Shown here: positions 24,021-33,622 of the stretch, piece by piece
How the letters are laid out: every line of letters begins with the position of its first letter
Position numbering within the stretch: position 1 is the stretch's first letter
Assembly (NCBI GenBank): GCA_028095005.1
Contig: CM051462.1
Location: forward strand, 171,563,955 to 171,627,954
Length of the DNA: 64,000 nucleotides
DNA from: Rhynchospora pubera
Taxonomy: Eukaryota > Streptophyta > Magnoliopsida > Poales > Cyperaceae
Direction of reading: 5' to 3'
Notes under the pieces: model-generated
Seen by the model: only the letters and a program-made list of their open reading frames with translations
The model's database searches: none
Told to the model about the DNA's origin: nothing
Translations under genes and position numbers: made by a program

Positions 24021-25192
24021 ATGGCTAACGTGCCACAGAAGGTCCCGTGCCATAGAGTCGTTTTTCGAGATCCAAAATTCAAATGCTAAATCCGAACCGT
24101 TCAAGTTATTCACCATATTGAAATATCTTTGAAGACCAAATTTTACATTTTTTCGAATTTTTCTACTATTTATTATGATATTTTTAAAAAACGTTATAAT
24201 TGGAGTATTTCAGACCCTCCAATTTGAACATATAAAAATAAATAGCAAAAAATGTAAGATTTGGTCTTCAATGGTATTTCAATATAGTGATCAATTTGAA
24301 CGGTTTGCACTACGCGAAATTTTGGCTTCTGTAACGGTTAATAAAAGACTTCTGTAACGGTACACGAAACGTTACTGTAGCCCCCGTTACAGAATGTCTA
24401 ATAACCGTTACAGATCTATAACGGTTATTAGACAATAACCGTTACAGTAGCCAATCTTCTGTAACGGTTATTATCTAATAACCGTTATAGTATTATGCAA
24501 GGGAAATCTGGTATAGCTTTTTGGAGAACATGTGTAACGGTTATTCTCTAATAACCGTTACAGAAGCCACTCTTCTGTAACGGTTATTATCTAATAACCG
24601 TTATAGTATTATGCAAGGAAAATCTGGTACAGCTTTTTGGAGAACATGTGTAACGGTTATTCTCTAATAACCGTTACAGAAGCCACTCTTCTGTAACGGT
24701 TATTCTCTAATAACCGTTACAGATAATGTTTATAATAAAAAAAATGAAATTATAATATTCTGTAACGGTTATTCCTTAATAACCGTTACAGATAATGTTT
24801 ATAATAAAAAAAATGAAATTATATTATTTTGTAACGGTTATTCCTTAATAACCGTTACAGAAGGTCCTTTTTTTTTGTTTCGCTTTTTTTGATTTGGCTA
24901 GCCCAATTTGCTAGCCGAATTGGTACCAAATTGGTACCAAATTTACATTAGATAACACATGCAGCATACTGTTACAATTCAATCCAGTACTCCAAGAGAT
25001 GCTTATCTGAACACTCATTAAAGCACGCAACTCTTCATATGATTACAATTCAAATTAAAGCACGCAACTCTTCATATTTTCAGTTTCAAACTCATTTCTA
25101 CTATAAATGACCAAACTGTAGAACCCCACGCCTTTTCAGTTTCAAACTAATTTCTCACTTCTCCCTCCTATCTCTCTACTCAAAAACCAACC

Positions 25193-26739
25193 ATGGAAAA
25201 CCTTGATCCCATCAGAGTTGATGAAGACGACATCACTGCTCCGGCCAGTGCAGAGATCACCAAATCCATTGTCATCCAAACCATGGAAGGTGTAACTTTG
25301 CTTGATGTCATGATAGAGATGAGAAGACGCCTCCCTGCAGGACAACACAGAGTGACAACACTCCTAGAAAACCGATTTCTCATCATCGGCCCCTCTGAGC
25401 AATGGCGCGATGAGATGTTTAGAAAAGGCACTATTGAAATCACATATGGAAACAACATGAGGCGGCCATTTCCCATCCTCATTGATCCTCCAAGGGAACT
25501 AGACCCCAGAGCAGATAGTGTGAGGCTATGGGTAAGAATTGCTGATCTTCCATTTGGATGGTGCTCACGGTATGGAGCAAACATCTTTTTCCCTTTTGGT
25601 ACAGTTTTACATGCTGATGCACCAACATACATGGGTATAGATGCCAGATTTGCTAGAGTAGAAGTATTGGTTGAACATAGGGATAGAATACCAGCCTCTC
25701 GTGCATTTGAATTACACAGAAGAAATGGAAAAATTGACCTACTTCGTGTTCAGTACGTAGTTGAGGAACCACAAATCAGAAACCCACGTCATGAATACAT
25801 CAAAGCTTTGCCTAGGATTGAATGGTCCCCTGCTGATGAGGCAAGACTGCAAAGTATCAATCCACCTGATAGGGTTGATTCTGGCAGTACTACAACCATG
25901 CGACAGAGCAAGAGAAAAGCAAAGAAAAAGGCTGCAAAAACCACAACCCCCAATAATACTCAAGCAAAAAAAAGGAAGATAGATGAGGTCATCCCCTCAA
26001 TGATTACTAGATCACAAACCAAGGGAGGAAGCAGAACTAAGGAGACAGGAGTTCTCATTGGAGACACCAGGATAATCAAACCTACAAGCTCTACTTCTAA
26101 AGGAAAAGGAGTACAAGAAGATCTTGAGGCACAGTTCAGGAAGGAGATGAAACAGGCTAGGAAAGAGAGCCACAGAGCTCAACATGAGGGCCCAGGGCAC
26201 ACCAGTGGGCCCAGTGTACCCCCTGGGTTCAACCTAAGCTCTCAGGAGACTGATACTGATGAGGATGAAAAAACTGACACAGAGAGTGACAATACAACTC
26301 CTACTGAGGACCAATCAGTCGATGAACTCATGAAGACACCCTCAGAGGAGCCCAGCAAGATGTCATTCTCCACAGAAGGTAACTCTACATTTCTTTCTAG
26401 TAACAATATGTGCAGAAGTCCTAAATAGCTTAGAGAATAGCTTCTTTCTAGACAATATGTTCAAAAGCCCTAAATAACTTCTATAGTTTAAATCCTACAT
26501 AAATCCTAGTTTAGAGAATACATAAATCCTAGTTTAGAGAATACATAAATCCTAGTTTAGAGAATAGCTCTACATAAATTCTAGTTTAGAGAATAGCTCT
26601 ACATAAATATACATTTAACTTTTTCAATAATTGCACTGACTTGAAAACAGACATGGAAAAAACCTTCATGGATTTGGCAAAGAAGCAGGAAGCAGCAAAG
26701 AAGAGCAATGGCTCCACTGATGACACATCCTCTACCTAG
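25193..26739 (+). CDS. CACTA cargo gene 1: DUF4283-like protein with basic/acidic tail (2 exons, 424 aa)
   Basis: Exon 1 is 25193-26378, ending phase 1 at GAAG|GTAACT. Exon 2 is 26651-26739, after TTGAAAACAG. The joined frame is open for 1275 nt including the stop. Without splicing the frame closes at 26428, so both products are possible. Residues ~20-190 look like the plant DUF4283 fold: a strand-rich region with RFLIIGPSEQWRDEMF, then SVRLWVRIADLPFGW, then FARVEVLVEHRD. The CCHC zinc knuckle usual in LINE ORF1 relatives is absent. Instead there is a lysine-rich, nuclear-localisation-like stretch (~235-265), then a charged coil and a Glu/Asp/Thr-rich tail. Sequence upstream (24890-25190) is ordinary AT-rich promoter-like DNA. 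Function unknown; nucleic-acid binding is inferred. Confidence 0.7.
26471..26605 (+). repeat. ~23-bp minisatellite in intron of cargo gene 1
   Basis: Five tandem copies of a unit like ACATAAATCCTAGTTTAGAG, some extended by AATAGCTCT. It falls inside the 272-bp intron. Confidence 0.85.
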
Positions 26740-27214
26740 ATGCTGCCCTTTTTTTTTTACTTCTCAGTTATTTATTGTTGTATTGTACTGTTAATGGCAA
26801 GAATTGTGTGATGTTTAGATGTATGTTTGTGATGTTTAGATACAGAATCAAGCTTGAAACAATATAAATTGCTCTTTAGTAGAAAGGTTTCTATTGACAT
26901 TTGACATTTGTGGCCAACAGGCAATTTGATTCATGCGCATACCAGAGGTCAATAATACATATGCAAGGAGAAATTCAAAACTTAACACACAAAATTTCTT
27001 CATGTACACCTCTGGTATGCAATTGACAGACACTATTGACCATAGCATTGTTTGTCAGCCTATGTAAATTGCATTGTTTGTCAACCGTAATTCAGCTCAA
27101 TTATTAAGCTCAATTATTTGTCAATTACAACTTAAAAGCAAAAGGAAAAAAAAGCAGTTAACCCTAAATCGCATATATATGAAAAAAGAGGAGTTTATGA
27201 AAGTACCGAAGAAA

Positions 27215-27345
27215 TATAAAATTATCCAGTTTTCGATCGATTCGTTGAATCTGCTCTCCTTCTCCTTGTCGTTCTTTCGATCGATCCGTTGAATCTGCTC
27301 TCCTTCTCGTTCTTTCGATCGATCCGTTGAATCTGCTCTCGTTCT
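27215..27345 (+). repeat. Tandem repeat of ~40-bp unit between cargo genes
   Basis: Three imperfect copies contain TCGATCGATCCGTTGAATCT followed by CTCTCCTTCTC. A single diverged counterpart (CTGATCCGTTTGAATG) lies near 29450, at the same relative place in the second unit of the element. Confidence 0.75.
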
Positions 27346-28253
27346 CATGAAAAAACCGAAATAAATAAGGAAAAAATATGAAAAAATACGATACAAATTT
27401 TTTGTTTTTTTACCTCAAATCTGCTCTCCTTTTTGTTCTCTTTTTTTCAGAATTTTTATAAATTTTTTGCTATTTTTTGGAGTGAAACAGAAGGGATAAG
27501 AGAGGTATTTCTTTGAATAAAATGAAAAGAAGAGAGAAAGGAATGCGGCTGGGAAGACTTAACCTAAATACATAACCTTTCTGTAACGGTTATTTAAACA
27601 AACCGTTACAGAAGACTTATTACAGAAGATTGGCTTCTGTAACGGTTATTAGGTAATAACCGATACAGATAATGTTTATAATAAAAAAAATGAAATTATA
27701 ATATTCTGTAACGGTTATTCCTTAATAACCGTTACAGAAGGTCCTTTTTTTTGTGTTTCGCCTGTTTGATTGGCTAGCCCAATTTGCTAGCCGAATTGGT
27801 ACCAGATTGGTACCCAATTTACATTAAACACATGCAGCATATCACACATATATCAAACATATATATAATCATGCATATTACACAAACAATAAACAAAGTA
27901 TTTAGTTTGTCTCACAAGTATCAATCAAATCAGAATCTCAATATCAGAATCGTACAATATCAGAATCTCAATATCATTAATAGCTTAGATAGAAGTGCTT
28001 GGTTTGTCTTAAATTTGGTCAGAACGTACCTGAATCATCAATATCAGAATCTCAATATCAGAACACCTGAATCAAGTTGTAGCCTTCCGAAGAGGTGCTT
28101 GGTTTGTCTTAAATTTGGTCATAATTGTCAGAGAACTTCTTCAATTCTTCCTTTAATCTCTTTGCCTTCTCCTCTCCCTCCCCCATCTATTAATACTCAA
28201 TCCCCTCTTGCTGCCTCTTCCACTTCTCCTCCTTTTTAGTTCTTTCTTCAGAT

Positions 28254-29174
28254 ATGGCAAACCTTCATGATTGGCAATTTGTGCCTATGAACAGTGCTGC
28301 TGAGTTTGAAGATCTCAGACCTGATCATTTAAATGTGTTTTACTCTCCTATACAAGATCTTGACCCTGAAAATGAAGTTCTGCACAGAGCGGCGATTGTT
28401 ACATTCCAAGCAGAAGGATTACTTCCGCCTGATCTTGAGCACCGCTTGGGATTCAGACTTGCACGTCAGTTTGGTTTTGCAGTTCACCAGTATCGTCTCT
28501 CTCCAGTGCACCCAACCTCTGGAGATTTTCTTCTGGTTTGCCCAAATCAAGGGGTCAGGAATGAAATCTGCAGCCTAGGTGTCATTTACCTGCAGAATGT
28601 TAAATTGGTTCTAACAAGGTGGACTGAGCGTGCTGGTACAATTTATGAACCTCCTCTTTATCGTACCAGAATCAGAATTACTGGTCCCCCTCTTCATCTC
28701 TGGAATAGAAGTGCCATTAACATGCTGGTGTCTGGGTTTGGTTATCCAATTTTCACTGCTCCTCACTTCTCTGATGGGATCTTCCTTCATTTGCGTTTGC
28801 TTATTAAAGGAGCTCATACCTCAGAGATCCCTCATCATTTGGTTATCTCTGCAGACCCTCGAGCTGCCAGAGCTAGGGTACATATTGAAGGTTTTGAACA
28901 AGTTGGAGGGCCCACTGAACCACCTTTTGTAGGCCCCGGCAGGCCTTGGGTGCCTCCTCCACCTCCTCCACCACCTCCTCCACCACCATCGACTGACACC
29001 GATTCAACTTCTACTGAATCAGCTTCTGTTGCTCCTCCTACTGGATCAGCTTCTGGTGTCTCCTTGCCAGTACATTGTGCTACTGATGATCCCTTTTTAG
29101 CCATTGCCTCTTCAAGTTTTCTGCCTTGGTTCTTTAATGCTATTAATGCCTCCTTTAATGTACAGCAGTTCTAA
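28254..29174 (+). CDS. CACTA cargo gene 2: DUF4283-like, proline-rich (306 aa)
   Basis: Single open frame with ATG in good context. Residues ~40-210 resemble DUF4283 proteins of plants. FGFAVHQYRLSP then GDFLLVCPNQGVRNEI match the xVHRYxPxDFLVxF pattern. LVLTRWTERAG matches the LRPWxR strand. RTRIRITGPPLHLWNRSAI matches the V.L.IEGIP.HAW segment. A run of 12 prolines (interrupted once upstream) at ~228-244 leads to a Ser/Thr-rich tail. It is probably a distant paralog of cargo gene 1, arising when the element's interior doubled, but the two are too diverged to be sure by eye. No catalytic motif is visible. Confidence 0.65.
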   Translation: MANLHDWQFVPMNSAAEFEDLRPDHLNVFYSPIQDLDPENEVLHRAAIVTFQAEGLLPPDLEHRLGFRLARQFGFAVHQYRLSPVHPTSGDFLLVCPNQGVRNEICSLGVIYLQNVKLVLTRWTERAGTIYEPPLYRTRIRITGPPLHLWNRSAINMLVSGFGYPIFTAPHFSDGIFLHLRLLIKGAHTSEIPHHLVISADPRAARARVHIEGFEQVGGPTEPPFVGPGRPWVPPPPPPPPPPPPSTDTDSTSTESASVAPPTGSASGVSLPVHCATDDPFLAIASSSFLPWFFNAINASFNVQQF

Positions 29175-29935
29175 GTGCTTCTTCTCTTTGTCTTAAATTT
29201 TTTGTTTAGCTCTGTATGCTTTATGGCTGTAATCCTTAAATTTTCTTCTTGGAATATCAACAAAGAGCATTCTTCTTTACTTTGCCTTCACTCTCTTCCT
29301 TTTCTCACCTGATCTGTGTATTATTGCTAGCTACTACTTGATGACGTTTACTATATGAACGAAATTGATGCCTATATATATTCAAATTATTAACGAAATG
29401 CAAAATAATTTAAATAAAGAGGAGTTCATGAAAATATACTTTGAACTTCTGATCCGTTTGAATGTTGAAAAGTGCGCGCGACTGAGAGTTAGATGAGTGA
29501 GGATGATATTTTATTTATACATAACCTTTCTGTAACGGTTATTTCCAAATAACCGTTACAGAATCACTAAAAAAATAAAAACAAAATTATTTGCCTCTAT
29601 GTAACGGTTGTTGGATAATAACCGTTACAGAATATAATAAATATGTAACGGTTATTATCCAACAACCGTTACAGAAGGTTGATGCATTTTTTTCCCTGAC
29701 CATGACGGAAATGTTATTACGGTTGTTTCATAATAACCGTTACAGATTTGTGGCGTCTATTTTCCCGCCTAATGCCTCACTATTCTGTAACGGTTATTTC
29801 AATAACCGTTACAGAAGTGCCGTTACAGAAGGTCCTTTTTCCCGTAGTGTTGGATTAACCGATTAAATTTCGGATCTTCAAAAAATGACTAAAAAAAGAC
29901 GTCTATGGCATTATCATCTATGACACTTTAACCCA

Positions 29936-30352
29936 TCTATATATATATAACGCAACTTTAGTAATACCTTGACTTGTGATTTCTAAGACTCCGATAACAA
30001 GCAAACGGAAAGGAGGTTCTCCTCCTTGTCACAAATGATGTAAGCAAATTATTACTGAGATAAAGTATCTTTAAGAAATTTCCACGGAAAATTATGATGA
30101 TTCTTATGTCATTGAAAAAAAGAAATTTGCGTGTGGACTGGGTGGAAAGGAAAATTAAATAAAGGCTTCAGTATATTGGTGAATACCTTGACCTTAGGAT
30201 ATAGTTGACTTAGTCAAAGTCTTCTCTTTCATTATCTGAAAATGACCGCTAGACTAAATTTAATTACGATAAAGCTGTGCTTTTATCTAAATTACTTAAT
30301 ATCGAAATCAGTCCCACCATGGACTGCGTTGTTGACTAACTATAGAGCCGTC
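29936..30352 (-). promoter_or_regulatory. Displaced distal promoter of gene C
   Basis: GACTTAGTCAAAGTCTTCT (30207-30225) matches 44118-44136 upstream of D at all but one or two positions. The next words also correspond: TATCTGAAAATGACCGC against AATCTGAAAAGTCACCATCG, and GTTGTTGACTAACTA against GTTGTTCACTAACTA. It is therefore the far end of a kinase promoter. Removing the nested transposons would put it ~490 bp from C's ATG, like A. It contains a TTTGACT W-box on the gene strand. Confidence 0.65.
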
Positions 30353-30355
30353 TAT

Positions 30356-30502
30356 GGCTCTGTTTGAATGATGTGAGAATAAGAGGAATAAGGGAAGAAG
30401 TATTGAGAAGTGTGTAATTTTGTGAAGAGTTTGGATTGTTTATAATAAATTTAGAAGTAGAAAAAACTATTTTCTTATTTCTGCACCCATCCAAACGGAG
30501 CC
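30356..30502. mobile_element. Tourist-like MITE (TSD TAT)
   Basis: Termini GGCTCTGTTTG and CAAACGGAGCC, 147 bp. 3-bp duplications TAT flank it at 30353-30355 and 30503-30505. The core TGAGAAGTGTGTAATTTTGT is shared with the other copies. Confidence 0.85.
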
Positions 30503-30949
30503 TATGAGAAATTGAGAACTCAACATAATTTATACTGGAATATATTATATATGGGCTTAATATAAGAGAATGGCTGTAGTACCATATGTAAACATACCAT
30601 GTAATAGAGACTTTTAGACGGTTGGATGACTTTAAAAATCGTGCAGATATATGAGACTTAGGCACATGTCTGCTCGTTTCTCCGTTTACATTAAATTTTT
30701 TCCGTTCTTCTTCCGTTTCCATTAAAATCGTGCAGGGACTCGAGAGTCTCTTCTATACACTCTCACCTCCACCAAATCGAATCAATCGAATCTTCGACCT
30801 CGACCTCGACTCCCCTTCCCCTAGCTGCGAAATGTAAACCTAGACCTAGCTTCAATTAATTGATAGTGCAATTAATTGATAGTGCAGACAAACCTAAAAC
30901 TAAACCTTAGCTTCGATCTTGATCTCGACAAGTAATCTTACATATAATA

Positions 30950-31950
30950 AAGATGCGTGAATGGTTCTGAAGGATACGAATGAAAACGTGTCTATTTTAA
31001 TTTATATTTTATAGGGTGTCATTTAAAAAATGTCTCGCCAAAAAATACAATCAAGTTGATACTGTAAAAGGTGTGATTGAAAAGGAGCATATCTTTACAT
31101 GGTGTCTATAAGGTGTCATCTAAGGAATATCTTGCCAAAAGGTGCAATCAAATATATACCTCCTCCACCAAAAGAGACCAACATTTTATCTATAAATAGT
31201 GCTTACTTTATTAAATTTTCAGTAACCATTTCACATTTACAAAATGACAAAATAAATAGATATCATATTACTCTCAATTAGAAATTTAGGCGTGATGCAT
31301 GCACGGTCATGATAATTTCGCCCGCAACAGATTCAAAGATGAAAAATACATGGGGCATGAATTTAGTTCTACTAGATAGTAAGGTAATTTTTTTTTGAAT
31401 TTTATATTTACATTAAAAGAATTTTTTAAATTACACACCAAACAAAAATTCATGTACCATTTCTATTTCAATATGCATTAAGAATTTATTGTCAATACAA
31501 TTTTCAAATTTTTGCATTCGAGCCAAACATATAAATTCAGTGCAAAAATATTCAAATCTTTTAACTTAATAATAATATTGGCTTAAAATATTCAGTGCAA
31601 CTGCACATTGCATCTGCTCATAGCATCCGCTAATAACACGCTTTCGTGGCATCTGCTCATGGCACCTTTTCGTGACATCTTTACATGGCTTTATGCCAAT
31701 GACACCCTTTACTATATAAGACAATTTGATAAACTACTCATGGAACTCGCTAAAACTGCATGTAATAATGCCATGAAAGGGTGCCATGGGCGGATCCATG
31801 TGTAGATTCCATGAAAAAGTGCCATGAACGGATGTCATGCGCAGATGCCATGAAAGGATGCCTTCATTTTTTTATTCACTTTTCATTTTTCATGACACCT
31901 TCATTTTTTTATTCGCTTTTTCATTCAATTCAATTAGAATTTATAATTTT
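30950..31950. repeat. Inverted arrays of GGTGCCATGAA/GGATGC-type words
   Basis: At 31605-31690 the words GCATCTGCTCATAGC and CACCTTTTCGTGACATC appear. They are mirrored at 31775-31860 by GGTGCCATGGGCGGATCC and GATGCCATGAAAGGATGCC. The part at 30955-31150 resembles the array at 37690-38190. No coding frame is credible. Possibly transposon interior (a Helitron-like hairpin occurs near 31290), but the ends are not resolved. Confidence 0.5.
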
Positions 31951-32368
31951 ATAATTATTATTATGTGACACCCCATTGCATCCTGTAACTGGACGGTGCA
32001 CGACAGAGTGCCCGTCGCGGATGCTTACTGCACCCGCAAGGCATAACTAAGTCTAATTTACAAATTATATGTTAATTATATACAATTATTATTCGTACCA
32101 AATCTAAATTTAAAGATATTTATTTAAATGTAATATAAATTCTACAACAAATTGGTTAACATTCTGGTTCATGCAGGTTGCTAACCATAGATCCAATGAG
32201 CCGCTACTCGTCTCGCTATCCAGCAATCAATCTGAAACCTGGAACCCACAACCAATAATAGAAACAATGCAAAAGCAAAGAGTGAGATAATTTATCTCAG
32301 TGCGGTTTTTAGTTCCAGTCACATGAACTTTTACTGTACATGTTCAGGAATTAACTACCGTACCAAGT

Positions 32369-32569
32369 CGCATGTGGTCTAGTAGCTCAGGTGGTAAGAG
32401 CACTTGGCTCTCTTCTAAGAGGTCCAGGGTTCAAACCCGCATGCTTGCGATAGGCTTGGCGAGCCAGCATAAAAACTCAGCCATATATACAAGAAATGAC
32501 CAGGGTTGGGGTGTCATTTCTAGCCTACCCCAACTTGTTTGGGATAAAAAGGCTTAGACTTTAGACTTT
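32369..32569 (+). mobile_element. Au-type SINE
   Basis: 201 bp. The head is tRNA-like, with an A box TAGCTCAGGTGGTA and a B box GGTTCAAACCC. The tail CCTACCCCAACTTGTTTGGG followed by AAAAGGCTTAGACTTT is the hallmark 3' end of Au SINEs of angiosperms. Target duplications TACCAAGT occur at 32361-32368 and 32570-32577. Confidence 0.9.
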
Positions 32570-32577
32570 TACCAAGT

Positions 32578-33622
32578 TAAACTAATAATAATAAAATACA
32601 TAAGCATACATAAACAAATCAGTTATCAAATGCAATCATTTAAAAATAGATGCAATGCAGAGGAGCACGACTGCTTATTCAATTTGCAATTCAAATACAA
32701 TTTGGCAATTCAAAGGCTAGCTCGGTTTGGACATCTATCTATTGCAGGTCTGGTATATCACAAGTCAATCATTTCAGTCATTTCATTCAGATACCGTGAA
32801 CCACCTTTAAGATGGATGCCAACGGCCATAAAATTCCATTTACAATCCAAATAATTCCATATCATATCACTATAACAATTCAAATAACAAATTAAATATA
32901 CCACTGGTCGGGAACACTCTCCTCCTTTAGACCATTCTAGACTGGTACCGTATCGGGATCCGGATCATAAACGCTTAGGTCACGGTGTTTGGCCAAACGG
33001 GTCATGATTCCGACTCCAAACAGATGGAGTGCTTTTTCTTAACCGAACAAGTGTATCAGAAATAAATACAGATTCTCAATTTCTTCAACTTGGCAACCAT
33101 TCAACATGCAGTTCATTTATCAAATACTCATAATAGTTCAATATGATAATTCAAACATATATATATACGAAATGATAAATATGCACACAAATAATTTAGA
33201 CATAAAATACAAATAGTTATTTCCTAAAAATACAAGTAAAACTCATGTGAAATCCGCACCTGTCAAACAAGCAAAAACAAGCAAGGAAATACAGCCAAGT
33301 GACGCTTCCGTCTTCAAAGTTGTTCCTGTCTCTGACCCACGAGTCCACGACCACTTGATTCTGAACCAAAATAAAATACCTACTAAGTTCTATTTCAAAT
33401 ACAAAACAACCCTCAAGTAGTATAGTTTATGTGCATATATGGTCGGTTTAGATATAAGCACCATTTCTAATTTTATATCTTATATTTTTCTATATAACCT
33501 AAATATTCAATAACAACATTTTAAGTACTGTAGTTATCAAAATTTGGCCGAATAATTTCAGAAACCAATATTAAAATCCGTTTTTAACATAGTTTTCCAA
33601 TTAGACACCACACTTTTTTTTA
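32578..33622. other. Spacer between SINE and MULE, no gene seen
   Basis: AT-rich, unassigned. A short higher-GC patch at 32935-33010 has no recognisable coding content. Confidence 0.3.

Larger units (their letters stand above)
24308..29849 (+). mobile_element. CACTA (En/Spm) transposon, 5542 bp, gene-carrying, no transposase
   Basis: The element begins CACTACGCGAAA and ends TTTTTCCCGTAGTG, giving termini CACTACG(C/G)GAAA. A 3-bp target duplication TTG (24305-24307, 29850-29852) confirms both ends. Subterminal regions (24325-24862 and 29530-29835) are packed with CTGTAACGGTTATT in both orientations, as expected for TnpA-type binding arrays. Inside are two intact genes (25193-26739, 28254-29174), neither a transposase. 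A ~115-bp segment (24850-24965) recurs at 27730-27842, and AACCTTTCTGTAACGGTTAT recurs at 27576 and 29524, so the interior appears to be two joined units. It is non-autonomous but structurally complete. Confidence 0.92.
24000..29942. mobile_element. Fold-back element split by the CACTA insertion
   Basis: The left half (about 24020-24307) and right half (29853-29935) are parts of one inverted-repeat element. GTGCCATAGA at the left is mirrored by TCTATGGCA and TCTATGACAC at the right. Around the insertion point the left flank carries GAACGGTTTG, with CCGAACCGTTCAAG as its mirror further left. The ends are blurred by TA and GA simple repeats (23968-24022, 29938-29950). It predates the CACTA, which interrupts it. 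Confidence 0.6.

Noticed and set aside
24325..24862. CRISPR-like regular repeats
   Set aside because: Inverted and direct copies of CTGTAACGGTTATT without uniform spacers, in a plant CACTA subterminal region; this is a transposase-binding-type array.
25193..26428. Cargo gene 1 as a LINE ORF1/gag
   Set aside because: The DUF4283-like region occurs in LINE ORF1 proteins, but there is no CCHC knuckle, no reverse transcriptase follows, and CACTA ends with a target duplication bound the unit.
32372..32450. Possible tRNA gene (A and B boxes)
   Set aside because: The acceptor stem does not close, and the sequence runs into an Au-SINE tail with flanking target duplications, so it is the tRNA-like head of a SINE.
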